From Streptomyces sp. WAC 01529 (GTDB taxonomy: Bacteria > Actinomycetota > Actinomycetes > Streptomycetales > Streptomycetaceae), in assembly GCF_003945545.1 (NCBI RefSeq), contig NZ_CP029617.1, forward strand, positions 62,001 to 126,000: a stretch of DNA of 64,000 bases. Direction: 5' to 3'. A program made the position numbers and the translations under genes. Shown piece by piece: positions 39,801 to 51,800 of the stretch. Each line of letters begins with the position of its first letter. Within the stretch, counting starts at the first letter, position 1. The notes below the pieces were generated by a model. It had not been told where the DNA came from. It saw only the letters and a list, made by a program, of their open reading frames with translations, and made no database searches.

Positions 39801-42800
39801 CCGGGCCTGACCGCCGGGCGCTTCGTGGCCTGCCCGTTCGGCCCGCCCGGCCACCGGATGTACCGCACCGGCGACATCGTCACCTGGCGATCCGACGGCC
39901 AGCTGGTGTTCCACGGCCGCACCGACGACCAGGTCAAAGTGCGCGGATTCCGCATCGAGCTCGGCGAAGTCCAGGCTGTGCTGGGTGAGCATCCGGGTGT
40001 GGCGCAGGCGGTCGTCGTCTGCCATGAGCAGGGCGGCGACCGGCGACTGGTGGGCTATGCCGTCCCCGTCGAGGGCGACGGCCTGCCCGCCCCCGCCGAG
40101 CTGCGGGCCTTCATGGCCGAACGGCTGCCCGACTACATGGTCCCGTCGGCGGTGGTGGCGCTCCCCGAAGTCCCGCTGAACCCGAACGGGAAGCTGAACC
40201 GGCGTGCGCTGCCCCCACCGGACTTCGTCTCCGGGGCTTCCGACCGTGCTCCGCGCACGCTGCGGGAGGAGCTGCTGTGCGAGCTGTTCGCCCAGGTCCT
40301 GGACGTCGGCCGGGTCGGCATCGATGACGGCTTCTTCGACCTGGGTGGTCACTCGCTGCTGGCGACGAAACTGATCAGCCGGATCCGCAGCACGCTGGGT
40401 GCCGAGATCGACGTGCGGACGCTGTTCGCCCACCCGACCGTGGCGGCCCTCGCCCCGCACCTCGACACCGACGCCGCCCGCAGCCGGGTGCCGCTGACGC
40501 GGGCCGCGGAACGCCCGGAGCGGCTGCCGCTCTCCTTCGCCCAGCAGCGCCTGTGGTTCCTGCACCAGCTCGAAGGCCCCTCGGCGACCTACAACATGCC
40601 GTTCGTCCTGCGGCTCAGCGGTGATCTGGACGTATCCGTCCTGGAAGCGTCCATCAATGACCTTCTGGCCCGCCACGAGGCCCTGCGCACCACGTTCCCC
40701 GAGGTCGACGGCAAGCCGTTCCAGAACGTCCGTGAGCCCGGACAGGCCACGATCACCCTGGTCCCGCAGCAGACCGCCGCGGGGGATGCACTAGCCGAGG
40801 CCAGTCGGCACACCTTCGATCTGGCGACCGAGATCCCGTTCCACTCCCGGCTGTTCACCACGGGGCCGCGCGAGTGGGTGCTGGTGCTGGTGATCCATCA
40901 CATCGCGGCCGACGGCTGGTCGCTGGCACCCCTGGCCCGGGACCTGGCCGCTGCATACAGCGCACGTACTCGGGGTGAACAGCCGCAGTGGACGCCACTG
41001 CCGCTGCAGTACGCCGACTACACCCTCTGGCAGCGGAAACTGCTCGGCGACCCCGATGACCCGGACAGCCTCTACAGTCGGCAACTCGCCTACTGGGCCC
41101 ATCAGCTCGACGGACTGCCCGAACGAGTCACCCTCCCAGCCGATCGGCCACGCCCTGCCGTGCTCGCCCACAGCGGCGACCTGCTCCATTTCGCCCTCGG
41201 CCCCGAGCTGCACCGGGGCGTGACCGAACTGGCCAGGGCCTCGGGCGCGACACCGTTCATGGTGCTGCAGGCCACCATGGCCGCGCTGCTCACTCGGCTC
41301 GGCGCCGGCACGGACATTGCTGTCGGCAGCGGCATCGCAGGACGCACCGAGGACCATCTCAGCGACCTCGTCGGCCACTTCGTGAACATGCTCGTGCTGC
41401 GCACGGACACCTCCGGCGACCCGACCTTCGCCGACCTCCTCGACCAGGTGCGCACGTCCAGCCTTGCCGCCTACAGCCACCAGGACATCCCCTTCGAAGC
41501 GCTGGTGGAGAAGCTCAACCCGCAGCGGTCCGCCTCCCACCACCCGCTGTTCCAGGTCGCACTGGCGCTGCAGAACAACGAGCAGGTCGACTTCGCGCTG
41601 CCCGGCCTGCGAGTGCAGGCTGACGCGGGCGCCACCGGCACGGCCCGCTTCGACATCTTCCTCAGTCTCGAGGAGACCTTCGAAGACCGCGTGCCCGCCG
41701 GCATCCGTATCGCTGCCGAGTACTCCACCGAGCTGTTCGACGCCGGCACCATCGAGACCCTGATCGCCCGCTGGGAGCGGCTGCTGACCACTGCCGTCGC
41801 CGACCCCTCCCACCGCATCAGCGACGCAGACCTGCTCACCGAGCAGGAGCGTGCTGAGCTCCTCGGCACTCCCCATTCCCGGGAGAGCCGGGAGGTCGAA
41901 CCGGCCACGTTCCCGGACATGTTCGCCGCCCGCGTGCGGGCAGCACCACAGGCACCCGCGGTCGAGTCGGAGCACACCACCTGGACCTACGCGGAGCTGA
42001 ACGCGCGGGCGAACCGCATCGCCCACTGGCTGATCGCCCAAGGCATCGGCCCCGAACACCCGGTAGGCGTCGCGATGCCGCGCTGCCCGGAACAGGTGGC
42101 CATCGCGCTCGGCATCATGAAAGCAGGCGCCGCATACCTCCCGGTCGACCTCGAATACCCCGCCGACCGCATCACCTACATGATCGACGACGCGGCCCCC
42201 GCAGCGATCCTGACCACCACCGAATCCGCGCACAACCTGCCCACAGGACCGGCCACACACGTCATCGCGGTCGACACGGCCCACATACGGCACGCCTGGG
42301 CGCACAGCCCGGACCACGACCCCAACACCGAACTGACCCCCGACCACCCGATGTACGTGATCTACACGTCGGGCTCGACGGGGCGCCCCAAGGGCGTGAC
42401 GGTCACGCACACCGGTCTGACCGCACTCAGCGCCACCACCCGCGAACGAATGGCGCTGGACACCGACTCCCGCGTCCTACAGGTGGCCTCACCGAGCTTC
42501 GACGCGGCGTTCTGGGAGCTGGTGCAGACCCTGACCGTCGGAGCCACGCTCGTGGTGCCGCGCCAGCGCCGCCTGGTCGGCGACGACCTCTACCGCACTC
42601 TGGCCCAGCGGCACATCACCCACGTGATGCTGCCACCCAGTGTCGTCGCGACGCTGCCGGAGGAGGGCGCGCGCGCCTTGACCGGGCTACGGGTCCTGAC
42701 CGTGGGTGGCGAACCATGCCCACCGGGCCTGGCCGCCAACTGGGCACCGGGACGGCGCCTGATCAATGCCTACGGGCCCGCTGAGACGACGGTGTGCGGC

Positions 42801-45800
42801 GCCATCAGCGCCCCGCTCACCTCGGACCACGTCCCGATCGGCACCGCCGTGGCCGACAACCGGGTCCGCGTCCTGGACCACCGACTCACCCTGGTACCAC
42901 CCGGCACACCAGGTGAGCTCTACATCGCCGGCCCCAGCCTCGCACGCGGCTACCTGAACCAGCCCGCACTGACCGCCGAACGCTTCCTCCCCGACCCCTA
43001 CGGCCCACCCGGCCACCGCATGTACCGCACCGGCGACACCGTCCGCCGAAGCGCGGACGGCCAGCTCGAATACCTCGGCCGCACCGACGACCAGGTCAAA
43101 CTGCACGGCCTGCGAATCGAACCCGGCGAAATCCAGGCGGTGCTCGCCGGACACCCCGGCATCGCCCAGGCGGTCGTCGTCTGCCATGAGCAGGGCGGCG
43201 ACCGGCGCCTGGTGGGCTACGTCGTGCCCGTCGAGGGCGACGGCCTGCCCGCCCCCGCGGAACTACGCCGTTTCGCCGCAGCGCGGCTGCCCGACTTCAT
43301 GGTCCCGGCCACGTTCGTCCTCCTGGACGCGCTGCCCCTGAACCCGAACGGCAAGCTCGATCGGGCAGCGCTGCCCGCCCCCGACTTCGCCCCCCGGGCC
43401 ACCAGTCGTGCCCCGCGCACACTGCGGGAGGAGCTGCTGTGCGAGCTGTTCGCCCAGGTTCTCGACGTCGGCCGGGTCGGCATCGATGACGGCTTCTTCG
43501 ACCTGGGCGGCCACTCGCTGCTGGCGACGAAACTGATCAGCCGCATCCGCACCACGCTGGGCGCGGAGATCGAGTTGCGCACCCTGTTCGCCCACCCGAC
43601 CGTGGCTGCGCTGGCCCCGCACCTCGACACCGGCACCAGCACCCACCACTCGGCACCGCTGGCGCGAGCTGCCGAGCGGCCGGAGCGGCTGCCGCTGTCT
43701 TTCGCCCAGCAGCGCCTGTGGTTCCTGCACCAGCTCGAGGGCCCTTCAGCGACGTACAACATGCCGTTCGTCCTGCGGCTGAGCGGTGATCTCGACGTGT
43801 CCGTCCTGGAGGCGTCGATCAATGATCTGCTGGCGCGCCACGAGAGCCTGCGCACCACGTTCCCCGAGATCGGTGGCAAGCCGTACCAGGACATCCTGGA
43901 GCCCGAACAGGCCAGGATCACCCTGACTCCGCAGCACACCAGCACGCTCACCGCCGCCCTGACCAAGGCCACCCGGCGCACCTTCGACATAGCGCGCGAA
44001 ATCCCGCTCCACGCCCAGCTGTTCGCGACCGCGGCGCGCGAGTGGACGCTCGTGCTGGTGATGCATCACATCGCGGCCGACGGCTGGTCGCTGGCGCCAC
44101 TGGCGCGAGATCTGGCCGCCGCGTACGGCGCGCGCGCCCGGGGTGAGCAGCCGCAATGGGCGCCGCTGCCGCTGCAGTACGCCGACTACACCCTCTGGCA
44201 GCAGAACCTGCTCGGCGACCCCGATGACCCGGACAGCCTCTACAGCAGGCAACTCACCTACTGGACCGACCAGCTCGCCGGGCTGCCCGAACGGGTCACC
44301 CTCCCCGGCGACCGGCCGCGTCCCGCCGTGCTCGACCACAGCGGCGACCTGCTCCACTTCACGCTCAGCCCCGAACTGCACCAAGGCGTGACCGACCTGG
44401 CCCGCTCCTCCGGCACCACACCGTTCATGGTGCTGCAGGCCACCATGGCCGCCCTGCTGACCCGGCTCGGCGCGGGCACCGACATCGCCATCGGCAGCGG
44501 CATCGCGGGACGTACCGACGAGGGCCTCAAAGATCTCGTCGGCCACTTCGTGAACATGCTCGTCCTGCGCACGGACACCTCCGACGACCCGACCTTCACC
44601 GACCTCCTCGACCAGGTACGTACCACCAGCCTCGCCGCCTACAGCCACCAAGACGTCCCCTTCGAAGCGCTGGTCGAGGCGCTCAACCCGCAGCGCTCCA
44701 CCTCCCACCACCCGCTGTTCCAGATCGCACTGGCACTGCAGAACAACGAGCAGGCTCACTTCGACCTGCCCGGCCTGCGAGTTCAGGAGCACGTCAGCGG
44801 CACCGGAACCGCCCGCTTCGACCTCTACTTCAGTCTCAACGAGACCTTCGAAGACCACCGGCCTGCCGGCATCCGTATCGCTGCCGAGTACTCCACCGAG
44901 CTGTTCGACGCCGGCACCATCGAGACCCTGATCGCCCGCTGGGAGCGGCTGCTGACCACTGCCGTCGCCGACCCCTCCCACCGCATCAGCGACGCAGACC
45001 TGCTCACGCAGAAAGAGCGAGGCGAGCTCCTCGCCGCCGAGCGCGCCGTAACCCCCCGAGAGGTCGAACCGGCCACGTTCCCGGACATGTTCGCCGCCCG
45101 CGTGCGGGCAGCACCACAGGCACCCGCGGTCGAGTCGGAGCACACCACCTGGACCTACGCGGGGCTGAACGCGCGGGCGAACCGCATCGCCCACTGGCTG
45201 ATCGCCCAAGGCATCGGCCCCGAACGCCCGGTAGGCGTCGCGATGCCGCGCTGCCCGGAACAGGTGGCGATCGCGCTCGGCATCATGAAAGCAGGGGCCG
45301 CATACCTCCCGGTCGACCTCGAATACCCCGCCGACCGCATCACCTACATGGTCGGCGATGCCGTCCCCGCAGCGATCCTGACCACCACCGAATCCGCGCA
45401 CAACCTGCCCACAGGACCGGTCACACACGTCATCGCGGTCGACACGGCCCACATACGGCACGCCTGGGCGCACAGCCCGGACCACGACCCCGACACCGAA
45501 CTGACCCCCGACCACCCGATGTACGTGATCTACACGTCGGGCTCGACGGGGCGCCCCAAGGGCGTGACGGTCACGCACACCGGCCTGGCCGCACTCACCG
45601 CCACCACCCGCGAACGAATGGCGCTGGACACCGACTCCCGCGTCCTACAGGTGGCCTCTCCCAGCTTCGACGCGGCGTTCTGGGAGCTGGTGCAGACCCT
45701 GACCATCGGAGCCGCACTGGTCGTACCAAGCCAGCGCCGCCTGGTCGGCGACGACCTCTACCGCACACTCGCCCAGCGGCACATCACCCACGTGACGCTG

Positions 45801-48800
45801 CCACCCAGCGTCGCCGCAACACTCCCCCCAGAAGCCCCGCACACCCTGACCGATCTGCGCGTGCTGACCGTGGGCGGTGAACCATGCCCACCAGGACTCC
45901 CCGCGCGGTGGGCGGCGCCGGGCCGCCGCTTCATCAATGCCTACGGGCCCGCCGAGACGACGGTGTGCGGCGCCATCAGCGCCCCGCTCACCTCCGACCA
46001 CGTCCCGATCGGCACCGCCGTGGCCGACAACCGGGTCCGCGTCCTGGACCACCGACTCATCCCGGTGCCGCCCGGCACACCGGGTGAGCTCTACATCGCC
46101 GGCCCCAGCCTCGCACGCGGCTACCTGAACCAGCCCGCACTCACCGCCGAACGCTTCCTCCCCGACCCCTACGGTCCGCCCGGCCACCGCATGTACCGCA
46201 CCGGCGACATCGTCCGCCGCGGCACCGACGGCCAACTGGAATACCTCGGCCGCACCGACGACCAGGTCAAACTGCACGGCCTGCGCATCGAACCCGGCGA
46301 GGTCGAGGCGGTGCTCGCCGGACACCCCGGCATCGCCCAGGCGGTCGTGGTCGTAGCCGAGAACCGCGGGGCCGCGCAGCTGGTGGGCTACGTGGTGCCC
46401 GCGGCCACGCAGCCGGCCGGGACCGAGGACCTCGACCTCACCGCCGGAGTCTCCCCCAGCGAACTACGCCGTTTCGCCGCAGCGCGGCTGCCCGACTTCA
46501 TGGTCCCCGCCGCGTTCGTCCTCCTGGACGCGCTGCCCCTGAACCCGAACGGCAAGCTGGACCGCGCAGCGCTGCCCGCGCCGCGGTTCACCGGCGGCGC
46601 TTACCGGGCTCCCCGCACCGAGCCCGAGTGCATCCTGGCCGCCGCGTACGCGGAGGTGCTGGGAGTGGAGCGGATCGGCAGCGACGATGACTTCTTCGCC
46701 GTCGGCGGCGACAGCATCCGCTCCATCCAGGTGGTCTCGCGCGCCCGCGCGCACGGTGTCGGGATCACGCCGCGGCAGATCTTCGAGCAGCGCACGGTGG
46801 CCCGGCTGGCAGCAGCGGCGTCACATGCCCCGGCGGGCGCGGTGCTGCAGGAGTTCGACGGCGGCGGGGTGGGGTCCATGCCGCTGCCGCCGATCGCCCG
46901 GCACGTCCGCGAACTCGGCGGCGACTGGCAGCAGTTCGCCATGTTCGCGCTGGCCGAGCTCCCTGTCGGCATCGACGGTGCCGGACTTGCCACCGCCCTG
47001 GCCGCGGTCCTCGACCACCACGACATACTGCGCTCCTGCCTGGAGTCCACCGGCGAAGGGGTCCTGCGGGTCGCGAAGACGGGTTCGGTGGACGCCGCCG
47101 CGCTGCTCCACCGCGTCGCCTGCGACGGCCGCTGGGACGCCCGGTGGCAGCGCGCCGCCCAGGCCGAACTGGACGCCGCTTCAGGGCGGTTGGACCCCGC
47201 GGCCGGGGTGATGGCCCAAGCCGTGTGGTTCGACCCGGCGCCCGGTGGCGGCGCGGGCCGGCTCCTCCTCGTACTCCACCATCTGGTGGTGGACGGGGTG
47301 TCCTGGCGCATCCTGCTGCCGGATCTCGCCGCCGCCTGGTCCGCGGTCCAGGCGGGCGCTCCCCCGGCCCTCGCGGCGGTGGAGACCTCCGCGCGGCGCT
47401 GGGCGCACGCGCTCGAGACGGAGGCGGCATGCGAGGCCAGAGCCCGGGAACTGCCGCTGTGGCGCTCCGTCCTGGACGGTCCTGACCCCGTGCTCGGCAT
47501 CCGGCGGCTCGACCCGGCGGTGGACCGGATGGACACCGTGGACACCGTATGCGTGCGGCTTTCGGCACCGGTCACCGACGCGCTCCTCACCGCGCTGCCC
47601 GCGGCGTTCCGCTGCGGTGCCCGGGACGGGCTGCTCGCGGCCCTCGCGGTGGCTGTCGCCCGTAGGCAGGCGGCGCGCGGAACAGGCGAGCCGCTCCTGC
47701 CGTCCGTGCTGCTCGGGGTCGAGGGACACGGCCGCGAGGAGAGCATCGTGCCCGGGGCAGATCTGTCGCGTACGGTCGGCTGGTTCACCAGCCTGTTCCC
47801 CGTACGCCTCGACCTGACGGGGTGCGATCTCGACGAGGTGCGCACCGGCGGGCCGGCCGCCGGAGATCTGCTCAAGTCCGTCAAGGAACAGCTCCTCGCC
47901 ATACCGGACCACGGCATCGGCTTCGGGCTGCTGCGGCATCTGAACCCGGAGACCGCCGCGGAGCTGCGGCGGTCTCCCGCGCCGCAGATCGAACTCAACT
48001 ACCACGGCCGCTTCTCCGCCGCCGACATGCCCGAGCACCTGCGCGGCCTCGGCTTCCACGACATCACCGCCGGCTCGGGGCTGACGACACCGGCGAACGG
48101 CATGCCCGCGCTGGCCCCGCTGCACATCGAGGCGCTCGCAACCGACACCGCCGAGGGGCCGCGGCTGGAGGCCGAGTGGAGCTTCCCCACCGGTGTACTC
48201 CCGCGCGAGCAGGCGCAGCAGCTGGCCGAGGAGTGGTGTGCGGCCCTGGAGGGCCTGGCCCGGCACGCCGTCGCTCCCGGCGCGGGCGGGCTCACTCCGT
48301 CGGATGTGCCGCTGGTGGCGGCGGGGCAGCGCGAGATCGAGCGGTGGGAGCGGCAGTGCCCCGGTCTCGCGGAGGTGTGGCCGCTGACCGCGCTGCAGTC
48401 CGGCTTCCTCTTCCACGCGCTCCTCGCCGACGCGTCCTTCGACGCCTATCAGATGCAGGTGGTCTTCCACCTGCGCGGCCCCGTGGATCCGGCACGGATG
48501 CGTACGGCAGGGCAGGCGCTCCTCGACCGGTACCCCAATCTGCGGGCGGCCTTCGTGCCCGGCACGGCCGGGGACCCGGTGCAGCTGGTGGCCCGTGACG
48601 TGGACCTGCCCTGGCGGCACGCCGATGCGACCGGCCTGGACGAGGCCGGGCAGGCCGCGGCCGTCGAGCGGTTCGCGGCGGCGGAACTGGAGAGCCGCTT
48701 CGACCCGGCCGTCCCGCCACTCCTGCGGCTTGGCCTGGTGAGCCTGAGTCATGACCGGTCGGAACTCGTCCTGACGGCACATCATCTGCTGCTCGACGGC

Positions 48801-51800
48801 TGGTCGTTGCCGCTCCTCGTCGAGGACCTGCTGCGCCTGTACGGCTCCGCGGGGGACGCCTCCGGGCTGCGGCGGGCGCCCGAATACCGGGACTTCCTGC
48901 GCTGGCTGTCCCGGCAGGACGAGGAGGCGGCTGCCCGCGCCTGGGCCGCGGAGCTCGACGGCGTGGACGGGCCGACGCTGCTGGCCGCGCCCGGCAACGC
49001 CGCGGCCGAGAAGACCGCACCGGCAGCCGCCCGCTACGGGCACGTCGAGGTGCCGCTCGGCCCTGACACCGCCGACGCGCTCTCCCGGCAGGCGGCCAGG
49101 CTCGGGATCACCCTCAACACCCTGGTGCAGGGCGCCTGGGGGATGCTGCTCGCCGGCCGCACCGCACGGCGGGACGTGGTGTTCGGCGCGACGGTCTCAG
49201 GGCGCCCGGCCGGAGTGCCCGAGGTGGACACGATGGTCGGCCTGTTCGCCAACACCCTTCCGATCCGGGTGCGCTGCGCCCCCGGCACCACCGTCGCCGA
49301 GCTCCTCACCGATCTGCAGCACCGCCAGGCCCGGCTCCTCGACCACCACCATTACGGCCTGCCCGGCATCCACCGGGCCACCGGCACGAGCGTCCTGTTC
49401 GACACGCTCGTGGCCTTCGACTCGTATCCCGTGGACCGGATCGGCCTCACCGACGCGCACGCCGCCGCGGGCATCGAGATCACCGGCCTGCGCCCACTGA
49501 CCACCACCCACTACCCACTGACCCTGAACGCCGCCCTCGCCCCGCACCTGCGCCTGACACTGGAGCACCGGCAGGACGCCCTCGACCGCGGCACGGTCCA
49601 GCGCATCGCGGACAGCCTCCAGCGGATCCTCGCGCAACTCGCCGACGACCCCGGCGTCATGGTCGGGCGGACGGCCGTGCTCGGCCCTGCCGAGCGGGAC
49701 AGGGTGCTGCGCCGGTTCAACGACACCGGGATGCCCCTCCCGGACATGACCGTGCCCGGCCTCATCGAGCGGCAGGCGGCCCGCACCCCGGACGCGACCG
49801 CCGTCGAGCACGGCGCCCGTACGCTGACCTACCGGGAGCTGGACGGGCGCGCCAACCGGCTCGCCCGGGAGCTGATCGCGCGCGGGGTCGGCCCAGAGAC
49901 CGTCGTCGCCGTGTCGCTGCCCCGCTCGGCGGATCTGGTGGTCGCCCTGCTAGCCGTGCTCAAGGCCGGCGGCGCCTATCTGCCGGTCGACCCGCGCTAC
50001 CCGGGCGCGCGCCTGGCGCACATCCTGGCCGACGCGCAGCCGGTGCTGCTGCTCACCGACACGGAGCGCCTCGGCTCCCTGCCGCGCACCGAGCTGCCCC
50101 GCCTCCTGCTGGACACTTCGGTGCCGACCGGTGCCGAGGCCGCGCGCGCGGAGCGGGACCTGAGCGGTGCCAACGCGGCCTACGTGATGTACACATCCGG
50201 CTCGACCGGCGTGCCCAAGGGCGTCACCGTCACCCACGAGGGCGTCGTGAACGGTGTGCTCCAGCTCGCCGGGCGCACCGGCATCACGGCGGGCACCCGC
50301 ACGCTCGCGGGCACCTCGGTCAACTTCGACGTCTCCGTGTTCGAGATGGTCACCACCCTCGCCCACGGCGGCACCGTCGAGGTCGTCCGCGATGTGCTCG
50401 TCCTCGGCGAGCGCGACGGCTGGCGCGGCGGCGTCATCTCCAGTGTGCCCTCGGTCTTCGCCGAGCTCCTCGACCGGGCCGGTGGCCGCATCGCCGCCGA
50501 CACGGTGGTGTTCGCCGGTGAGGCGCTGCCCGCGTCCCTGGTGCGCCGCGTGCGCGACACCCTCCCCGGCATCCGCATCGTCAACGCCTACGGCCAGACC
50601 GAGTCGTTCTACGCCACCACCCACGCCCTGGCACCGGACGACGAGCCCACGGTGAGCGCCCCGATCGGTGTCCCGCTCGGGAACATGCGCTGCTACGTCC
50701 TCGGCCCGGCCCTCGAACCGCTGCCGGTGGGCGTGGTCGGTGACCTGTACGTCGCGGGCGACATCGCCCGCGGCTACCACGGGCGGGCGGGCCTGACGGC
50801 CGAGCGGTTCGTGGCCGACCCGTACGCCCCGGGACCGGGCGCGCGCATGTACCGCACGGGCGACCTGGCCCGCTGGAACGACCAGGGGCTCCTCGAGTAC
50901 GCGGGTCGCGGCGACGCCCAGGTGAAGATCCGCGGCTTCCGTGTCGAGCCCGGTGAGATCGAGGCCTGCCTGACCGCCCATCCGGGAGTCGACCAGGCCG
51001 TCGTACTCCCCCATGGCACCGACGGTGCCCGGCGGCTGGCCGCCTACGTCGTACCCGTCGCGGCCGGCACCGCGCCGCCCCCCGACCAGCTGCGGCACTT
51101 TGTGGCCGAGCGGCTGCCCGACTACATGGTCCCCGGCGTCTTCATCCCCCTCGACCGCCTCCCCCTCGCACCCAACGGCAAGCTCGACCACCGGGCGCTC
51201 CCCGCCCCCGAGCTGGTCGCCTCCGCCCCCCAACGGGTGCCGCGCACGCCGCGGGAGGAGGCCCTGTGCGCGCTGTTCGCGGAGGTGCTCGGCGTCGAGA
51301 AGGCCGGGATCGACGACAACTTCTTCGACCTGGGCGGGCATTCGCTGCTGGTCACGCGGCTGGTGAACCGGGTACGGGCGGCCCTCGGGGTGGAACTGCC
51401 GGTCCAGGTGGTGTTCGAGGCCCCGACGGTGGCGCGGCTCGCGGAGCGGGTGGATGCGGGCGCCCGGTCCTCGCGCCCCGCGCTGCGGCGGGCGAAGGAG
51501 CGGCCCGAGCAGGTGCCGCTGTCGTTCGCACAGCGCCGGCTGAAGTACCTCGACGCGATCGAGCCGCTGCCGACCTATCACCTGCCGTTCGTGGTGCGCC
51601 TGAGCGGCCCCCTCGACACGGACGCGCTGGGGTCCGCGCTGCGGGATGTGGTGCTGCGGCACGAGAGCCTGCGGACCGTGTACCCGGCGGGCGACGGGGA
51701 TGTCGCCGTTCAGGTGGTGCTGCCTGCGCATGAGGTCGCCCTTGAGGTGCCGGTGCAGGAGGTGGCGCCTCAGGCGGTGTCCGCCGCGGTCGCCCAGGAG

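Noticed and set aside
37806..40676. Antisense open frame of about 950 codons over C1-A1-PCP1
   Set aside because: Same artefact; no start signal, no family pattern, and it mirrors the sense codon bias.
40250..46570. CRISPR-like or intergenic repeats
   Set aside because: The repeats are long in-frame NRPS domain duplications, not short spaced repeats. No CRISPR array was seen.
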